DNA of 64,000 bases. Source: DATMER01 sp040349255 (lineage in GTDB: Bacteria > Acidobacteriota > Thermoanaerobaculia > Multivoradales > UBA5704). Shown piece by piece: positions 24,345 to 32,877 of this stretch. The stretch's first letter is position 1; every line of letters starts with the position of its first letter. A program made the position numbers and the translations under genes. The notes beneath the pieces are model-generated. The model made no database searches. It saw only the letters and a list, made by a program, of their open reading frames with translations, and had not been told where the DNA came from. Location: contig JBEQUE010000005.1 of NCBI GenBank assembly GCA_040349255.1, forward strand, positions 1 to 64,000, written 5' to 3'.

Positions 24345-26101
24345 GATCGACGCCTGGCTTTCGCGGGCTTCGGCGCGGGCCGCGCTCCGCCCTCGATCAG
24401 CTCCCGGGCGTGCGACAGCGAGAGCGGCGTCACCGCGGAGCCGGCGAGCATGCGCGCCACCTCCTCGACCCGGGCGCCGGCGGCCAGCTCCTCGACCTTG
24501 ACCCGGGTGCGGCCCTTGTCCACGGTCTTGCTCACCTTGAAATGGGCGTCGGCGAAGCAGGCCACCTGCGGCAGATGGGTGACGGCGAGGATCTGCCCGC
24601 CCTCGGCCAGCCGCTGCAGCTTGCGTCCGAGCGCCGCGGCCTCGGCGCCGCCGATGCCGGTGTCGACCTCGTCGAACACCAGGCTCGGCCGTGCGGTCTC
24701 TGCGGCGGTCGCCTCGCCATGGGCGGCGAGCTGGAGGGCGAGGTGGATGCGCGACAGCTCGCCGCCGGAGGCGATGCGGGCGAGAGGCCGCGGCTCCTCG
24801 CCGGGGTTCGGAGCGAACAGAAAGACGACCTGGTCCACGCCGTCGCGGCCGAAGTCGACCGCCACGCCGTCGAGCACCAAGGGACTGTCGGCGCGCCGCC
24901 GCCGCTCCAGGGCCACGCCGAGGCGGGCGCGGCCGAGCCCGAGGTCCTTGAGCTCGCCCTCGATGCGCTCGACGAGCGCCTTGCCCCAGCGCTCGCGGGC
25001 CTGCGAGAGCGCCACGGCCGCGTCGCGGTACTCCCGGAGCGCGGCGGCCACGCGGGCCTGCAGCTCGTCGCGGTTCTCGGCGTCCCCTTCGAGCTCGGCC
25101 AGCTCGGCCTCGATCTCGGCACGGCGGGCGAGGACGGCCACCGTATCGCCGCCGTGTTTGCGCGAGAGGCGCTCCAAAAGGGCCAGCCGCTCCTCGATGA
25201 AGTCGAGCCGGGCGGGGTCGGCCTCCAGGCCGTCGAGCCGGTGGCCGAGCGCGGTGGACAGCTCGGCGAGCCGGATGCGCACCTCCTCCAGCTCGGCGTT
25301 CCAGGCCGCGGCCTGCGGCTCCCAGGCCTCGACGTCCGCGAGCAGGCCCTGGCTCTTGCCGACCCGCTCCAGGGCCGAGCCTTCCTCCTCGGAGATCAGG
25401 GAGAACGCGGTGCCGAGAGCGCGGGTTATGGCCTCGGCATGGCGCAGCACCTCGCGCTCGGAGCGCAGCTCGGCGTCCTCGCCGGCGCGGATCTTCGCGG
25501 CGTCGATCTCGGACGTTTGGAAGCGCAGCAGGTCGACGCGCTCGCGCCGCGCCCGGTCGTCGCCGGTCAGGTGCTCCAGCCGCTCGGCGAGCCGCGAGTG
25601 CTGGTCGAACGCGGACTCGACCCGACCGAGCAGGGGTCCTCCTTCAGGGCCGCCGCTCCGGTCGAGCATGCGCTTCTGAAGCTCGGGCTCGACCAGGCCC
25701 ATCTCGTCGCGCTGGCCGTGGATGCGCAGGAGATACGGCGCGAGGTCCGAGAGCAGCCGGAGCGTGGTCGGCTGGTCGTTGACGAACACCCGGTTGCGTC
25801 CGCTGCGCGCGATCTCGCGCCGCACGAGCACCTCACGGCCTTCGGCTTCGAGCCCGGCCTCCTCGAAGACCGAGCGCCAGGCGTCGCCTTCGAGCTCGAA
25901 CACGCCGCTCACCGTGAGCGCTTCGGCGTCGGAGCGGATCATCTCCGTGCTGGCCCGGGAGCCGGAGAGAAGCGACAGAGAGTCGACGATGATCGACTTG
26001 CCCGCCCCGGTCTCACCCGAGAGGATGTTCAGGCCGGCCCCCAGCTCGACGGAGGCTTCGGCCATGACGGCCAGGTTGCGGACGTGGATTTCGCGCAGCA
26101 C
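24341..26101 (-). CDS. recN: DNA repair ATPase RecN
   Basis: A 586-residue SMC-like protein of normal RecN length. It starts MLREIHVRNLAVMAEASVEL and has the Walker A motif in LSGETGAGKSIIVDSL (residues about 27-42). Two long coiled-coil arms rich in Glu, Arg, Leu and Ala follow. The C-terminal ATPase half carries the signature ASGGELSRIHLAL, Walker B LVFDEVDTGIGG and ILAVTHLPQVA. It acts in double-strand break repair. It heads the minus-strand run that continues through tsaC, the S55 gene, the propeller gene, coaD, add and the second sigma pair. The start faces the mntA gene across 81 bp, where both promoters must lie. Confidence 0.95.
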   Translation of the reverse strand: MLREIHVRNLAVMAEASVELGAGLNILSGETGAGKSIIVDSLSLLSGSRASTEMIRSDAEALTVSGVFELEGDAWRSVFEEAGLEAEGREVLVRREIARSGRNRVFVNDQPTTLRLLSDLAPYLLRIHGQRDEMGLVEPELQKRMLDRSGGPEGGPLLGRVESAFDQHSRLAERLEHLTGDDRARRERVDLLRFQTSEIDAAKIRAGEDAELRSEREVLRHAEAITRALGTAFSLISEEEGSALERVGKSQGLLADVEAWEPQAAAWNAELEEVRIRLAELSTALGHRLDGLEADPARLDFIEERLALLERLSRKHGGDTVAVLARRAEIEAELAELEGDAENRDELQARVAAALREYRDAAVALSQARERWGKALVERIEGELKDLGLGRARLGVALERRRRADSPLVLDGVAVDFGRDGVDQVVFLFAPNPGEEPRPLARIASGGELSRIHLALQLAAHGEATAAETARPSLVFDEVDTGIGGAEAAALGRKLQRLAEGGQILAVTHLPQVACFADAHFKVSKTVDKGRTRVKVEELAAGARVEEVARMLAGSAVTPLSLSHARELIEGGARPAPKPAKARRRS

Positions 26102-26170
26102 GCGGTGATCGGGGAAGCTCCAGAGATCGGTCTGCCGGAGGCGAAAGGGAGTGTATCAGAGGGGGCAACG

Positions 26171-26176
26171 TATAAT
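26171..26176 (+). promoter_or_regulatory. Consensus -10 box for a probably leaderless mntA transcript
   Basis: A perfect TATAAT ends 6 bp before the ATG of the MntA-like gene at 26183, so a normal start about 7 bp downstream would begin the mRNA at or next to the A of the start codon. No Shine-Dalgarno is present in the space between. I see no convincing -35 box. Confidence 0.5.
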
Positions 26177-26182
26177 GTCGCC

Positions 26183-26632
26183 ATGGAGAAAACAGGTTCC
26201 GACATCGCCGAACGCGCCGAGCGCATCGAAGCGCTCGTCGGCGCCTGCCGGGAGGTCCTGCGCTCGGAGGGCTCCGACAGGATCGAGGCGGTCTTCCTGT
26301 ACGGCAGCTCGCTGGACGACGGGTTCAGACCGGACAGCGACGTGGACCTGGCCGTCCTGGACGACGGGAAGGACCGCCTGAGCTGGCGCGACCAGGCCCG
26401 CCTGATGGACGCCCTGGAGCGTGCGACCGGAAAGGGAGTCGACCTTCGGATGCTCCGGGAGAGCAGCCCGTCGCACCAGGCGCACGTGCTGGAGCGAGGC
26501 CGCCTGGTGTGGTCTCGCGATTCCGGAGTCGTCGAAGGCTACGCCCTGGACCTCCGAAGCGCCGCGAAGGCCGAGCGCGACCGCGCCGAGTCGGAATGGC
26601 CGCGGATGCTGAGACGGCTGGCCGGCCGCTGA
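26183..26632 (+). CDS. mntA: MntA-like nucleotidyltransferase antitoxin
   Basis: A 149-residue minimal nucleotidyltransferase. The active-site motif is complete: LYGSSLDDGFRPDSDVDLAV contains GS-x10-D-x-D exactly as in MntA antitoxins. MntA proteins AMPylate a tyrosine of the HepT toxin and silence it (type VII toxin-antitoxin). The HepT-like gene follows after 10 bp, the usual order and spacing. The product is cytoplasmic. A TATAAT lies 6 bp upstream of the ATG with no Shine-Dalgarno, which suggests leaderless translation. The divergent neighbour is recN. A longer open frame runs in from the left (from 24410), but it lies on the non-coding strand of recN and was rejected. Confidence 0.85.
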   Translation: MEKTGSDIAERAERIEALVGACREVLRSEGSDRIEAVFLYGSSLDDGFRPDSDVDLAVLDDGKDRLSWRDQARLMDALERATGKGVDLRMLRESSPSHQAHVLERGRLVWSRDSGVVEGYALDLRSAAKAERDRAESEWPRMLRRLAGR

Positions 26633-26642
26633 CCCGCGCTCC

Positions 26643-27074
26643 ATGGTGAACCGCGAGTACCTCCTGGAGCAGTTCCACCTCGCCGAGGAGTATCTCGGGC
26701 GGGCCCGGGCGATCGCCGGCCTCTCTCTGGAGGCCTACGTCCAGGACAAGAACGCGGTCGACGCGAGCGTCCGCCAGCTCACGGTCTTGTTCGAAACCTG
26801 CCACAACATCGGGAAGCACCTGATCTCCCGGCACGAATGGCGCGCCCCGGGCAGCAAGGCGGAGACCTTCGAGATCCTGGCGGAGCACTCCGTTCTGCCT
26901 CTGAACCTGGTCGAGGCCTTCCAGGGAGCCTCCCGCTTCCGGAACCTGGTCACCTACCAGACGGCCGTCGTGCGGGACGAGCTGGTCTACGAGGTTCTCA
27001 AGAGCCACCTGGAGGACTTCGACCGCTTCCTGTCGTGCGTGGCCCGCTGGCTGGAGAGCGAAAACCCCGGCTGA
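26643..27074 (+). CDS. hepT: HepT-like (DUF86) RNase toxin with degenerate catalytic motif
   Basis: A 143-residue all-helical HEPN-type protein. Blocks such as LTVLFETCHNIGKHLISRHEW, KAETFEILAEHSVLP and HLEDFDRFLSCVARWL follow HepT closely. The catalytic motif of the family is R-x4-H-x-Y. Here the corresponding stretch reads SRFRNLVTYQTAVVRDELVY: Arg and Tyr remain, but one residue is missing and no His is present. If that is real, the RNase should be inactive or much weakened, while the partner MntA keeps an intact active site. The gene is preceded by the mntA stop 10 bp upstream and ends 1 bp before the convergent YkgJ gene. The gene identity is firm; the activity loss is inference. Confidence 0.8.
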   Translation: MVNREYLLEQFHLAEEYLGRARAIAGLSLEAYVQDKNAVDASVRQLTVLFETCHNIGKHLISRHEWRAPGSKAETFEILAEHSVLPLNLVEAFQGASRFRNLVTYQTAVVRDELVYEVLKSHLEDFDRFLSCVARWLESENPG

Positions 27075-27075
27075 A

Positions 27076-27471
27076 CTACTCCCTCTTCCCGTTCCAGCAG
27101 GTCGGCACGAACTCCGGGTCCTCCTGGGCGCGGCGCTCGAAGCTCAGGAAGTCGTAGTAGCCGCAGCGGGTGGTGGCCGGGTAGAGGCGGCAGATGTCCG
27201 GCCGGGCTTCGTAGATCGTGCAGCGCCGGGTCTCGGTGTCCAGGAACCGGCAGATCGTGCCGTAGACATGGTCCGGCTGGTGGCGCAGCACCACCTCCCC
27301 GGGTTCCTCGCCTTTCTTGGTAAACTTCCGCGCGGCCGATTCCGGGCTCAGTCCGAAGTGCTCCGCCAGACGGGCGACGTCCGACGGCTGGACCGGAATC
27401 CTCGGATAGGAACAGCAGTAGGCGGGACAGCGGTTGCAGTTGTAGAAGATGGTCAGGCCCACGGCCCGCAT
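27076..27471 (-). CDS. YkgJ-family cysteine-cluster protein
   Basis: A 131-residue protein with the family's cysteine pattern: FYNCNRCPAYCCSYPRIPV at the N-terminus (C-x2-C-x3-CC), then CRFLDTETRRCTIYEARPDIC and LYPATTRCGYYDF. These eight or more cysteines are thought to bind a metal or Fe-S cluster. The protein is cytoplasmic. Proteins of this family are widespread and have no firmly proven reaction. It is convergent with hepT (stop codons about 1 bp apart) and divergent from the S9 peptidase gene, whose start is only 23 bp away, so the two promoters must overlap the coding ends. Confidence 0.85.
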   Translation of the reverse strand: MRAVGLTIFYNCNRCPAYCCSYPRIPVQPSDVARLAEHFGLSPESAARKFTKKGEEPGEVVLRHQPDHVYGTICRFLDTETRRCTIYEARPDICRLYPATTRCGYYDFLSFERRAQEDPEFVPTCWNGKRE

Positions 27472-27494
27472 TCTACTCTCCGGAGACCCTTTTC

Positions 27495-29474
27495 ATGCGC
27501 TCGAAGCCGCCCTTCCTGGTTTTCTTGTCTCTCCTCCTCGCGCTCCCGCTTGCCGCCGCCGAGCCGGCCGCGGAGCTGGTGCCGACCCCCGACAGCATCC
27601 TCCCGCGCCACGTGCCGGACATCCCGCGCTCCTCGACTGAAGGGCTCCTGCCCTATGAAAACCTGCGCGTGGCCTGGCTCGCGGACTGGCATCCGACCGA
27701 GCGCCGCATCCTCATCCGCACCCGGTTCGGCGAGAGCACGCAGCTCCACGAGGTCGCCATGCCCATGGGCGCCCGTACTCAGCTCACCTTCTACCGGGAT
27801 CTGGTCATGGAAGGCGCCTACCGGCCCGGGCGTCCCGAACAGATCGCGGTCTCCCTGAACGAGAAGGGCGCCGAGAACTACCAGCTCCTCCTCCTCGACC
27901 GCGGCACGGGAAAGATCCGGCGCTTCACCGACGGCCGGAGCCGCAACACGGACCCGGAGTGGTCCCACGACGGCAAGCTCCTCGCCTATGCCAGCAACGC
28001 GCGCAACGGCCGCGACTTCGACCTCTACGTCACCGACGCCTCGGGCCCCGGCGCCGAGCGGCGCGTGGCCGAGCTCCAGGGCTCCTGGAGCGTCCTCGCA
28101 TGGAGCCCCGACGACCGGCGCATCCTGCTCAAGGAGGACAAGTCTCCGACCGATGCCTACCTGCACTGGGTGGACGCCGCGACCGGCGAGGTGCATGCCC
28201 TGACTCCGCGGCGATCCCAGGACGCCGGGCCGGTCGCCTATGACGAGGCCGTCTGGGCCGCCGACGGCCGCTCGGTCCTCGCCACCACCGACGCGGACGG
28301 AGAGTTCCTGCACCTCGTGCGCCTCAGTATCGAGGGGGGTGACGGCGACGCCGGGTCGGCTCCCCTGCCCGGGACCACCGGATTGAAGTGGGACGTGGAG
28401 GAGTTCGACCTCTCGGAGGACGGCAACCTGCTCGCCTTCGTGGTCAACGAGGACGGCTTCAGCCGCCTGCACTTCCTCGACCTGCGGACCGGCAAGGAGC
28501 TGCCGGCCCCGGAGATGCCCGCCGGCGTCATGACCCGGCCCCGGTTCCGCCCCGGCTCCCACGAGGTCGCGTTCGGCCTCGCCTGGGCCCGCGCCACGCG
28601 GGACGTCTACAGCTACGACACCGACACCCGCCGCCTGGAGCGCTGGACCGCCAGCGAGGCCGGCGGCCTCAACACCGCGGCGTTCGCCCTCCCCGAGCTG
28701 GTCCACTTCAAGAGCTTCGACGGACGCCCGATCCCGGCCTTCGTCTACCGCCCGCCCGCCGATCGCTTCCCCGGACCGCGGCCGGTCTACGTCGACATCC
28801 ACGGCGGCCCCGAGGAGCAGGCCCGGCCGGGCTTCCTCGGCAGCAACAACTACTTCATCAGCGAGCTCGGGATCGCGGTCGTGGCGCCGAACGTGCGCGG
28901 CTCCGCCGGCTATGGCAAGAGCTACCTGACGCTCGACAACGGCGAGAAGCGCGAGGACTCGGTCCAGGACATCGGCGCTCTCCTCGACTGGATCGCCACC
29001 CAGCCCGGGCTCGACGCCTCGCGCGTCATGGTCTCCGGCGGTTCCTACGGCGGCTACATGGTGCTCGCCTCGCTCGTCCACTACAGCGACCGGCTGCGCT
29101 GCGCCTTCGACTCCGTCGGGATCAGCGACTTCGTGACCTTCCTCGAGAGCACGAGCGACTACCGCCGCGACCTGCGGCGCGCCGAGTACGGCGACGAGCG
29201 CGATCCGAAGATGCGCGAGCACCTGCTGAAGATCGCGCCGGCCCGCAACGTGGCGCGCATCGGCAAGCCGCTCCTGGTCAGCCAGGGCGCCAACGACCCG
29301 CGCGTGCCGATCTCCGAGTCCGACCAGATGGTCGCCGCCCTCGAAGGCCGCGGCGTGCCGGTCTGGTACCTCGTCGGCAAGGACGAGGGCCACGGCTTCC
29401 AGAAGAAGAGCAACAGCGACTACCAGCGCGCCGTGCTGGTGAGGTTCATGGAGACGTACCTGCTGGGCAAGTAG
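27495..29474 (+). CDS. Exported S9-family (prolyl oligopeptidase) serine peptidase
   Basis: A 659-residue protein with a signal peptide (FLVFLSLLLALPLAAAEPAA). The first half is a seven-bladed WD-type propeller with units like PEWSHDGKLLAYASNARNG and LAWSPDDRRILLKEDK. The C-terminal alpha/beta-hydrolase domain has the full catalytic set: MVSGGSYGGYMVLASL (Ser nucleophile), SQGANDPRVPISES (Asp) and GKDEGHGFQKK (His). It should cleave oligopeptides in the periplasm. It is divergent from the YkgJ gene and convergent with the FHA-GGDEF gene (11 bp between stops). The frame is complete and of usual length for exported S9 peptidases. Confidence 0.93.
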   Translation: MRSKPPFLVFLSLLLALPLAAAEPAAELVPTPDSILPRHVPDIPRSSTEGLLPYENLRVAWLADWHPTERRILIRTRFGESTQLHEVAMPMGARTQLTFYRDLVMEGAYRPGRPEQIAVSLNEKGAENYQLLLLDRGTGKIRRFTDGRSRNTDPEWSHDGKLLAYASNARNGRDFDLYVTDASGPGAERRVAELQGSWSVLAWSPDDRRILLKEDKSPTDAYLHWVDAATGEVHALTPRRSQDAGPVAYDEAVWAADGRSVLATTDADGEFLHLVRLSIEGGDGDAGSAPLPGTTGLKWDVEEFDLSEDGNLLAFVVNEDGFSRLHFLDLRTGKELPAPEMPAGVMTRPRFRPGSHEVAFGLAWARATRDVYSYDTDTRRLERWTASEAGGLNTAAFALPELVHFKSFDGRPIPAFVYRPPADRFPGPRPVYVDIHGGPEEQARPGFLGSNNYFISELGIAVVAPNVRGSAGYGKSYLTLDNGEKREDSVQDIGALLDWIATQPGLDASRVMVSGGSYGGYMVLASLVHYSDRLRCAFDSVGISDFVTFLESTSDYRRDLRRAEYGDERDPKMREHLLKIAPARNVARIGKPLLVSQGANDPRVPISESDQMVAALEGRGVPVWYLVGKDEGHGFQKKSNSDYQRAVLVRFMETYLLGK

Positions 29475-29484
29475 GTCGGGGGGC

Positions 29485-30498
29485 CTACGCCTCCTGCGGG
29501 GACACGGCCACGCGGTTGCGCCCGCTCCTCTTCGAGAGGAGCAGGGCGTGGTCCGCGGCGTGGTAGAGATCCTGCGGGGCCGCCATCTTCTCCGAGAGCT
29601 GGGCCACGCCGAAGCTGCAGCTCAGCGAGATCTTGAGGTCGCCATAGCGATGGTCGAGGTCGAGGACCCGGTCCCTCAGCTTGAGCGCCAGACTCTCCGC
29701 CTGGGAGGCCGTGGTCTCGGGCGACAGGATCACGAACTCGTCGCCGCCGACCCGCGCCAGCGTCTGCTCGGGCCGCACCAGGTCCTTGGCGAGCCCGGCC
29801 ACCTGCTTGAGCGCGAAGTCGCCGCAGAGATGGCCGTAGGTGTCGTTGATGCGCTTGAACTCGTCGAGGTCGAAGATGATCAGCGACAGCGGACGGGAGT
29901 GGCGCACCGAGCGCGCGAACTCGCGCTGGACCTCCTCCTCGAACTTCCGCTTGTTGTAGATCTCGGTCAGGCCGTCGAGCGACACGAGCTCGTAGATCGC
30001 CATGTGGTAGGCGCTCTCGACGTCCTGCTCGTGGAGGAACTTGAAGTGGACCGCCGCGGTCTGGAAGCGGTCGCCGGTCTTGAGCACCGTCCGGCCGTGG
30101 ATCGCCTGGCCGTTGACGTAGGTGCCGTTGGTGCTCCCCAGGTCCTCCAGGGTCACCACCGAGCCGACGTAGCGCAGCCGGGCGTGCTTGCGCGAGATCG
30201 ACATCACCTCGGGCAGGCTGATCGCCACCGAGCTCGACCGGCCGATCTCCAGGGTCGCGCCCGAGGAGAGCCGGAACCGCGAGCCCAGCCGCTGCCCCTC
30301 CGGGTGCGCGATCAGGATGATGTCGGCCTCGGACTCCGCCGTGGGGGCGAGGCCGCGCCCCACCACCCGTTCGCGGGTCGCGGTCTGGAAGGTCTGGGTG
30401 AGGCCGCTCTCCTGGAGAGAGGACGCATCGACCCCGTCCGTGTCACTCCCTTCACGGTCGAGCTTCTGGTAGGCATCCGAACGCTGGCGCTCGTCCAT
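29485..30498 (-). CDS. FHA domain plus GGDEF diguanylate cyclase
   Basis: A 337-residue cytoplasmic protein from the ATG at 30498; the longer frame begins with an unlikely TTG at 30528. An FHA domain (about residues 60-155) shows LEIGRSSSVAISLP, ISRKHARLRYV and LEDLGSTNGTYVNG, all key phospho-threonine-binding segments. The GGDEF domain follows: SLIIFDLDEFKRINDTYGH and the intact signature RVGGDEFVIL. It would make cyclic di-GMP from GTP in response to phosphorylated partners. No transmembrane segment or EAL domain is present. It is preceded on the same strand by a proline dehydrogenase gene 96 bp away, with no functional link evident. Confidence 0.93.
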   Translation of the reverse strand: MDERQRSDAYQKLDREGSDTDGVDASSLQESGLTQTFQTATRERVVGRGLAPTAESEADIILIAHPEGQRLGSRFRLSSGATLEIGRSSSVAISLPEVMSISRKHARLRYVGSVVTLEDLGSTNGTYVNGQAIHGRTVLKTGDRFQTAAVHFKFLHEQDVESAYHMAIYELVSLDGLTEIYNKRKFEEEVQREFARSVRHSRPLSLIIFDLDEFKRINDTYGHLCGDFALKQVAGLAKDLVRPEQTLARVGGDEFVILSPETTASQAESLALKLRDRVLDLDHRYGDLKISLSCSFGVAQLSEKMAAPQDLYHAADHALLLSKRSGRNRVAVSPQEA

Positions 30499-30594
30499 TT
30501 TTAAGTGGTCCAAACCGACGGGATCCAATCTCTTCCTGACGTTACGATGGTTTATCGTACCACGCCGCCGCGCGCGAGCCCAAAAGACCCAGGC

Positions 30595-31494
30595 TCAACG
30601 GCCGGACAGCATGGCCCGCATCACATGGCGGGCGACCTCGGGGTTCTCGCGCAGCCGGCGCATCGAGTACGGGTACCAGTCCTTGCCGTAGGGGACATAG
30701 ACCCGCAGCCGGTGGCCGCCGGCGATCAGGATGCGCCGCATCTCCTCGTCCACCCCCAGGAGCATCTGGAACTCGTACTGCTCGCGCTTCAGGCCATGCC
30801 TGTCGATCAGGCCGACGGCGCGGCAGACCAGGTACTCGTCGTGGGTGGCGATGCCCGGGTAGACGCCGTTCTCGATCAGCTTCTCGAGCGCGCGGACGTA
30901 GCTCGCCTGGATGGTCTCCTTGCCCTTCCAGGCGACCGTCCGGGGCTCGACGTAGATCCCCTTGCAGATCCGCACGTTCGGGTTCTGCTTCGGCAGGGCC
31001 GCGATGTCAGCCAGGGTGCGGCGCATGTAGGCCTGGAGCACCACTCCCACGTTGCCGTGCTTCGCGTGCAGCTCGTGGTAGATGCGCAGCGTCGCATCCG
31101 TGGTGCTGGCGTCCTCCATGTCGATGCGGACGAAGTTGCCGTACTTCTTCGCCGTGGCCACGATCCGGTCCACGTTGTCGCGGCAGAAGCCCTCGTCGAT
31201 CTTGAGCCCCAGCATGGTCAGCTTGATGGAGGCGTTGGAGTCGAGGCCCTCGCGGTCGATCGCCTCGAAGACCCGCACGTACTCCTCGACCGCGGCGAGC
31301 GCCGTCTCCTTCTCCTTGACCTCCTCGCCGAGCACGTCGAGGGTGGCCATGGCCCCCTCCTGGTTGAGTTTGCGGATCATGCGCACGGCGTCGGCCAGGG
31401 TCTCCCCCGCCACGTAGCGGGAGGCGACCCGGCGGACCACCGGCTTGGGCACGGCGGGCAGACCGGTGACCAGCAGCTTGTCGAAGGCGCTCAT
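30595..31494 (-). CDS. Proline dehydrogenase (monofunctional)
   Basis: A 299-residue FAD enzyme of the single-domain PutB type, not fused to P5C dehydrogenase. Family blocks include IKLTMLGLKIDEGFC, FVRIDMEDASTTDATL, VGVVLQAYMRRTLADI, VRICKGIYVEP, GIATHDEYLV, YEFQMLLGV and RLRVYVPYGKDWYPYSMRRL. It oxidises proline to pyrroline-5-carboxylate. The P5C dehydrogenase gene is not in the window. The start ATG at 31494 is supported by the family's usual N-terminus. The upstream gene, 19 bp away, encodes a di-iron oxygenase-like protein on the same strand, so the two may be co-transcribed. Confidence 0.93.
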   Translation of the reverse strand: MSAFDKLLVTGLPAVPKPVVRRVASRYVAGETLADAVRMIRKLNQEGAMATLDVLGEEVKEKETALAAVEEYVRVFEAIDREGLDSNASIKLTMLGLKIDEGFCRDNVDRIVATAKKYGNFVRIDMEDASTTDATLRIYHELHAKHGNVGVVLQAYMRRTLADIAALPKQNPNVRICKGIYVEPRTVAWKGKETIQASYVRALEKLIENGVYPGIATHDEYLVCRAVGLIDRHGLKREQYEFQMLLGVDEEMRRILIAGGHRLRVYVPYGKDWYPYSMRRLRENPEVARHVMRAMLSGR

Positions 31495-31513
31495 GAAGGA
31501 TCGATGTCCGGGA

Positions 31514-32845
31514 TCAGGCGTTGGCCATTTCGGGAGTCGTCGGGATGGGGTCGTCGACCACCCAGCGCACGGATTTCGAGCACGGGCACGAGCCGCCGAC
31601 CCGCCGCAGCGCGGGCATCCGCCCGGCCGCCTGCTCGGCCGTCGTCTCGCCGCGGGCGATCTGCGCCATGGCGTCCACGAAATCCTTGTAGTCGCGGCCG
31701 GCGCGGTAGGCGTCGGGCAGGTTCGCCTCCAGGTGCCTGAGGTAGGTCTGGAAGTCGTCGAAGCTCTCGCCCGCGAAGCCCGCCATCTTGAACGCCGGCA
31801 TGCCGCGGCGGCGGAAGAAGTCGGGATGAGGCATGTGCAGGAGGTCCTCGCGCCGCAACCCCTCGACCGTCTCTCCCGCCAGGACGCGGTCGAGCGCGCT
31901 CTCGGCCTCGGTGGGGCCGAGCGAAGGCACCCGCGCCCGCAGGTAGCGCAGGTTCAGGTCGCGCACCAGCTTCCCGACCTCTTCGTAGTACTGGCGCTGG
32001 GCCTCGGCGTTCTTCATCGGCTTGAGTCCGAAGCGGACGTTCGTGCCGCCGCCGCGCTCGTCGCCGAACATCTCCAGGCCACGCGGCAGCCACTTGTTGA
32101 GCGCCTTCTGGACCATGTCCATGCTGATCAGGCCCTCGCCCTTCGCGGCCTGCATGACCCAGCGCCGCATCGGCACCACGCCGGAGGCCAGGTGGAAAGC
32201 CTCCTCGCGCAGCATCTGCGGCATGCTCTCGGCCATCGGCTGGTAGGCGCTGATCTTCTGCATGGCGAGCTGGTACTTGCCCACCCGGTCGATCAGGGCG
32301 CAGAACACCACGTTGTCCACGAACGAGTCGAAGTCGATGTTGAAGGCGCCCAGCAGGTGGGAGCCGGTGTTCATCGACAGGATGTCCTCGATCGCGTCCG
32401 AGGCCGACTCCTTGGAGACCGACGTCCAGTCGTCCTCGACCAGCAGGTGGAGCATCTGGTAGCCGTGGCGCAGCTCCTCGGCCATCATGCGCAGGATCCA
32501 GAACTGCTCCTCCTCGTCCTGGGCGCGGGCGAGCGTCAGCCGGTGCTGCTGGATGGAGCCGAACTCGGTCGAGGCCTGGGCGCGGATGGCGCCGTGGAGG
32601 TGGTGGGCCTGCTCGGGGTTCATCTCCGCGGCGCGGGTGAACTTCGGCTTGCCCTTGGCGTCGCCGCACTCGATCTCGGTGCACATGCCGAGCTCGCGGT
32701 AGGCGCAGAGCTCGAAGCGGGGCTCGCGCGGGAAGTGCTTCTCCCAGTTGTCCAGGAGGAACTCGTAGTCGGGGAGATAGGCGTCCTTCCACCGCAGAAC
32801 GGCGTCGTGGAACGGCTTGGGAAGGGTGGTGGTCCTGGAGCTCAT
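31514..32845 (-). CDS. Ferritin-like di-iron protein (phenylacetyl-/benzoyl-CoA oxygenase-related)
   Basis: A 443-residue protein from the ATG at 32845 (MSSRTTTLPKPF); the longer frame from 32872 is possible. Two iron-ligand motifs are visible: MAEELRHGYQML (E-x2-H type) about residue 125 and QMLREEAFHLAS about 210, typical of the PaaA/PaaC/BoxB group of di-iron oxygenase subunits. The C-terminus has an unusual CPCS motif. It is predicted cytoplasmic. By family knowledge such proteins epoxidise aryl-CoA rings, but there are no other paa or box genes nearby, so the substrate is open. Neighbours are proline dehydrogenase (downstream) and a GNAT acetyltransferase (upstream), all on one strand. 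Confidence 0.75.
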   Translation of the reverse strand: MSSRTTTLPKPFHDAVLRWKDAYLPDYEFLLDNWEKHFPREPRFELCAYRELGMCTEIECGDAKGKPKFTRAAEMNPEQAHHLHGAIRAQASTEFGSIQQHRLTLARAQDEEEQFWILRMMAEELRHGYQMLHLLVEDDWTSVSKESASDAIEDILSMNTGSHLLGAFNIDFDSFVDNVVFCALIDRVGKYQLAMQKISAYQPMAESMPQMLREEAFHLASGVVPMRRWVMQAAKGEGLISMDMVQKALNKWLPRGLEMFGDERGGGTNVRFGLKPMKNAEAQRQYYEEVGKLVRDLNLRYLRARVPSLGPTEAESALDRVLAGETVEGLRREDLLHMPHPDFFRRRGMPAFKMAGFAGESFDDFQTYLRHLEANLPDAYRAGRDYKDFVDAMAQIARGETTAEQAAGRMPALRRVGGSCPCSKSVRWVVDDPIPTTPEMANA

Positions 32846-32877
32846 CCTTGTCTCACTCCTGTCTATCTCCACCGGCC

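Noticed and set aside
24410..26182. Extension of mntA upstream through recN
   Set aside because: It is antisense to recN, and the MntA family begins near the ATG at 26183.
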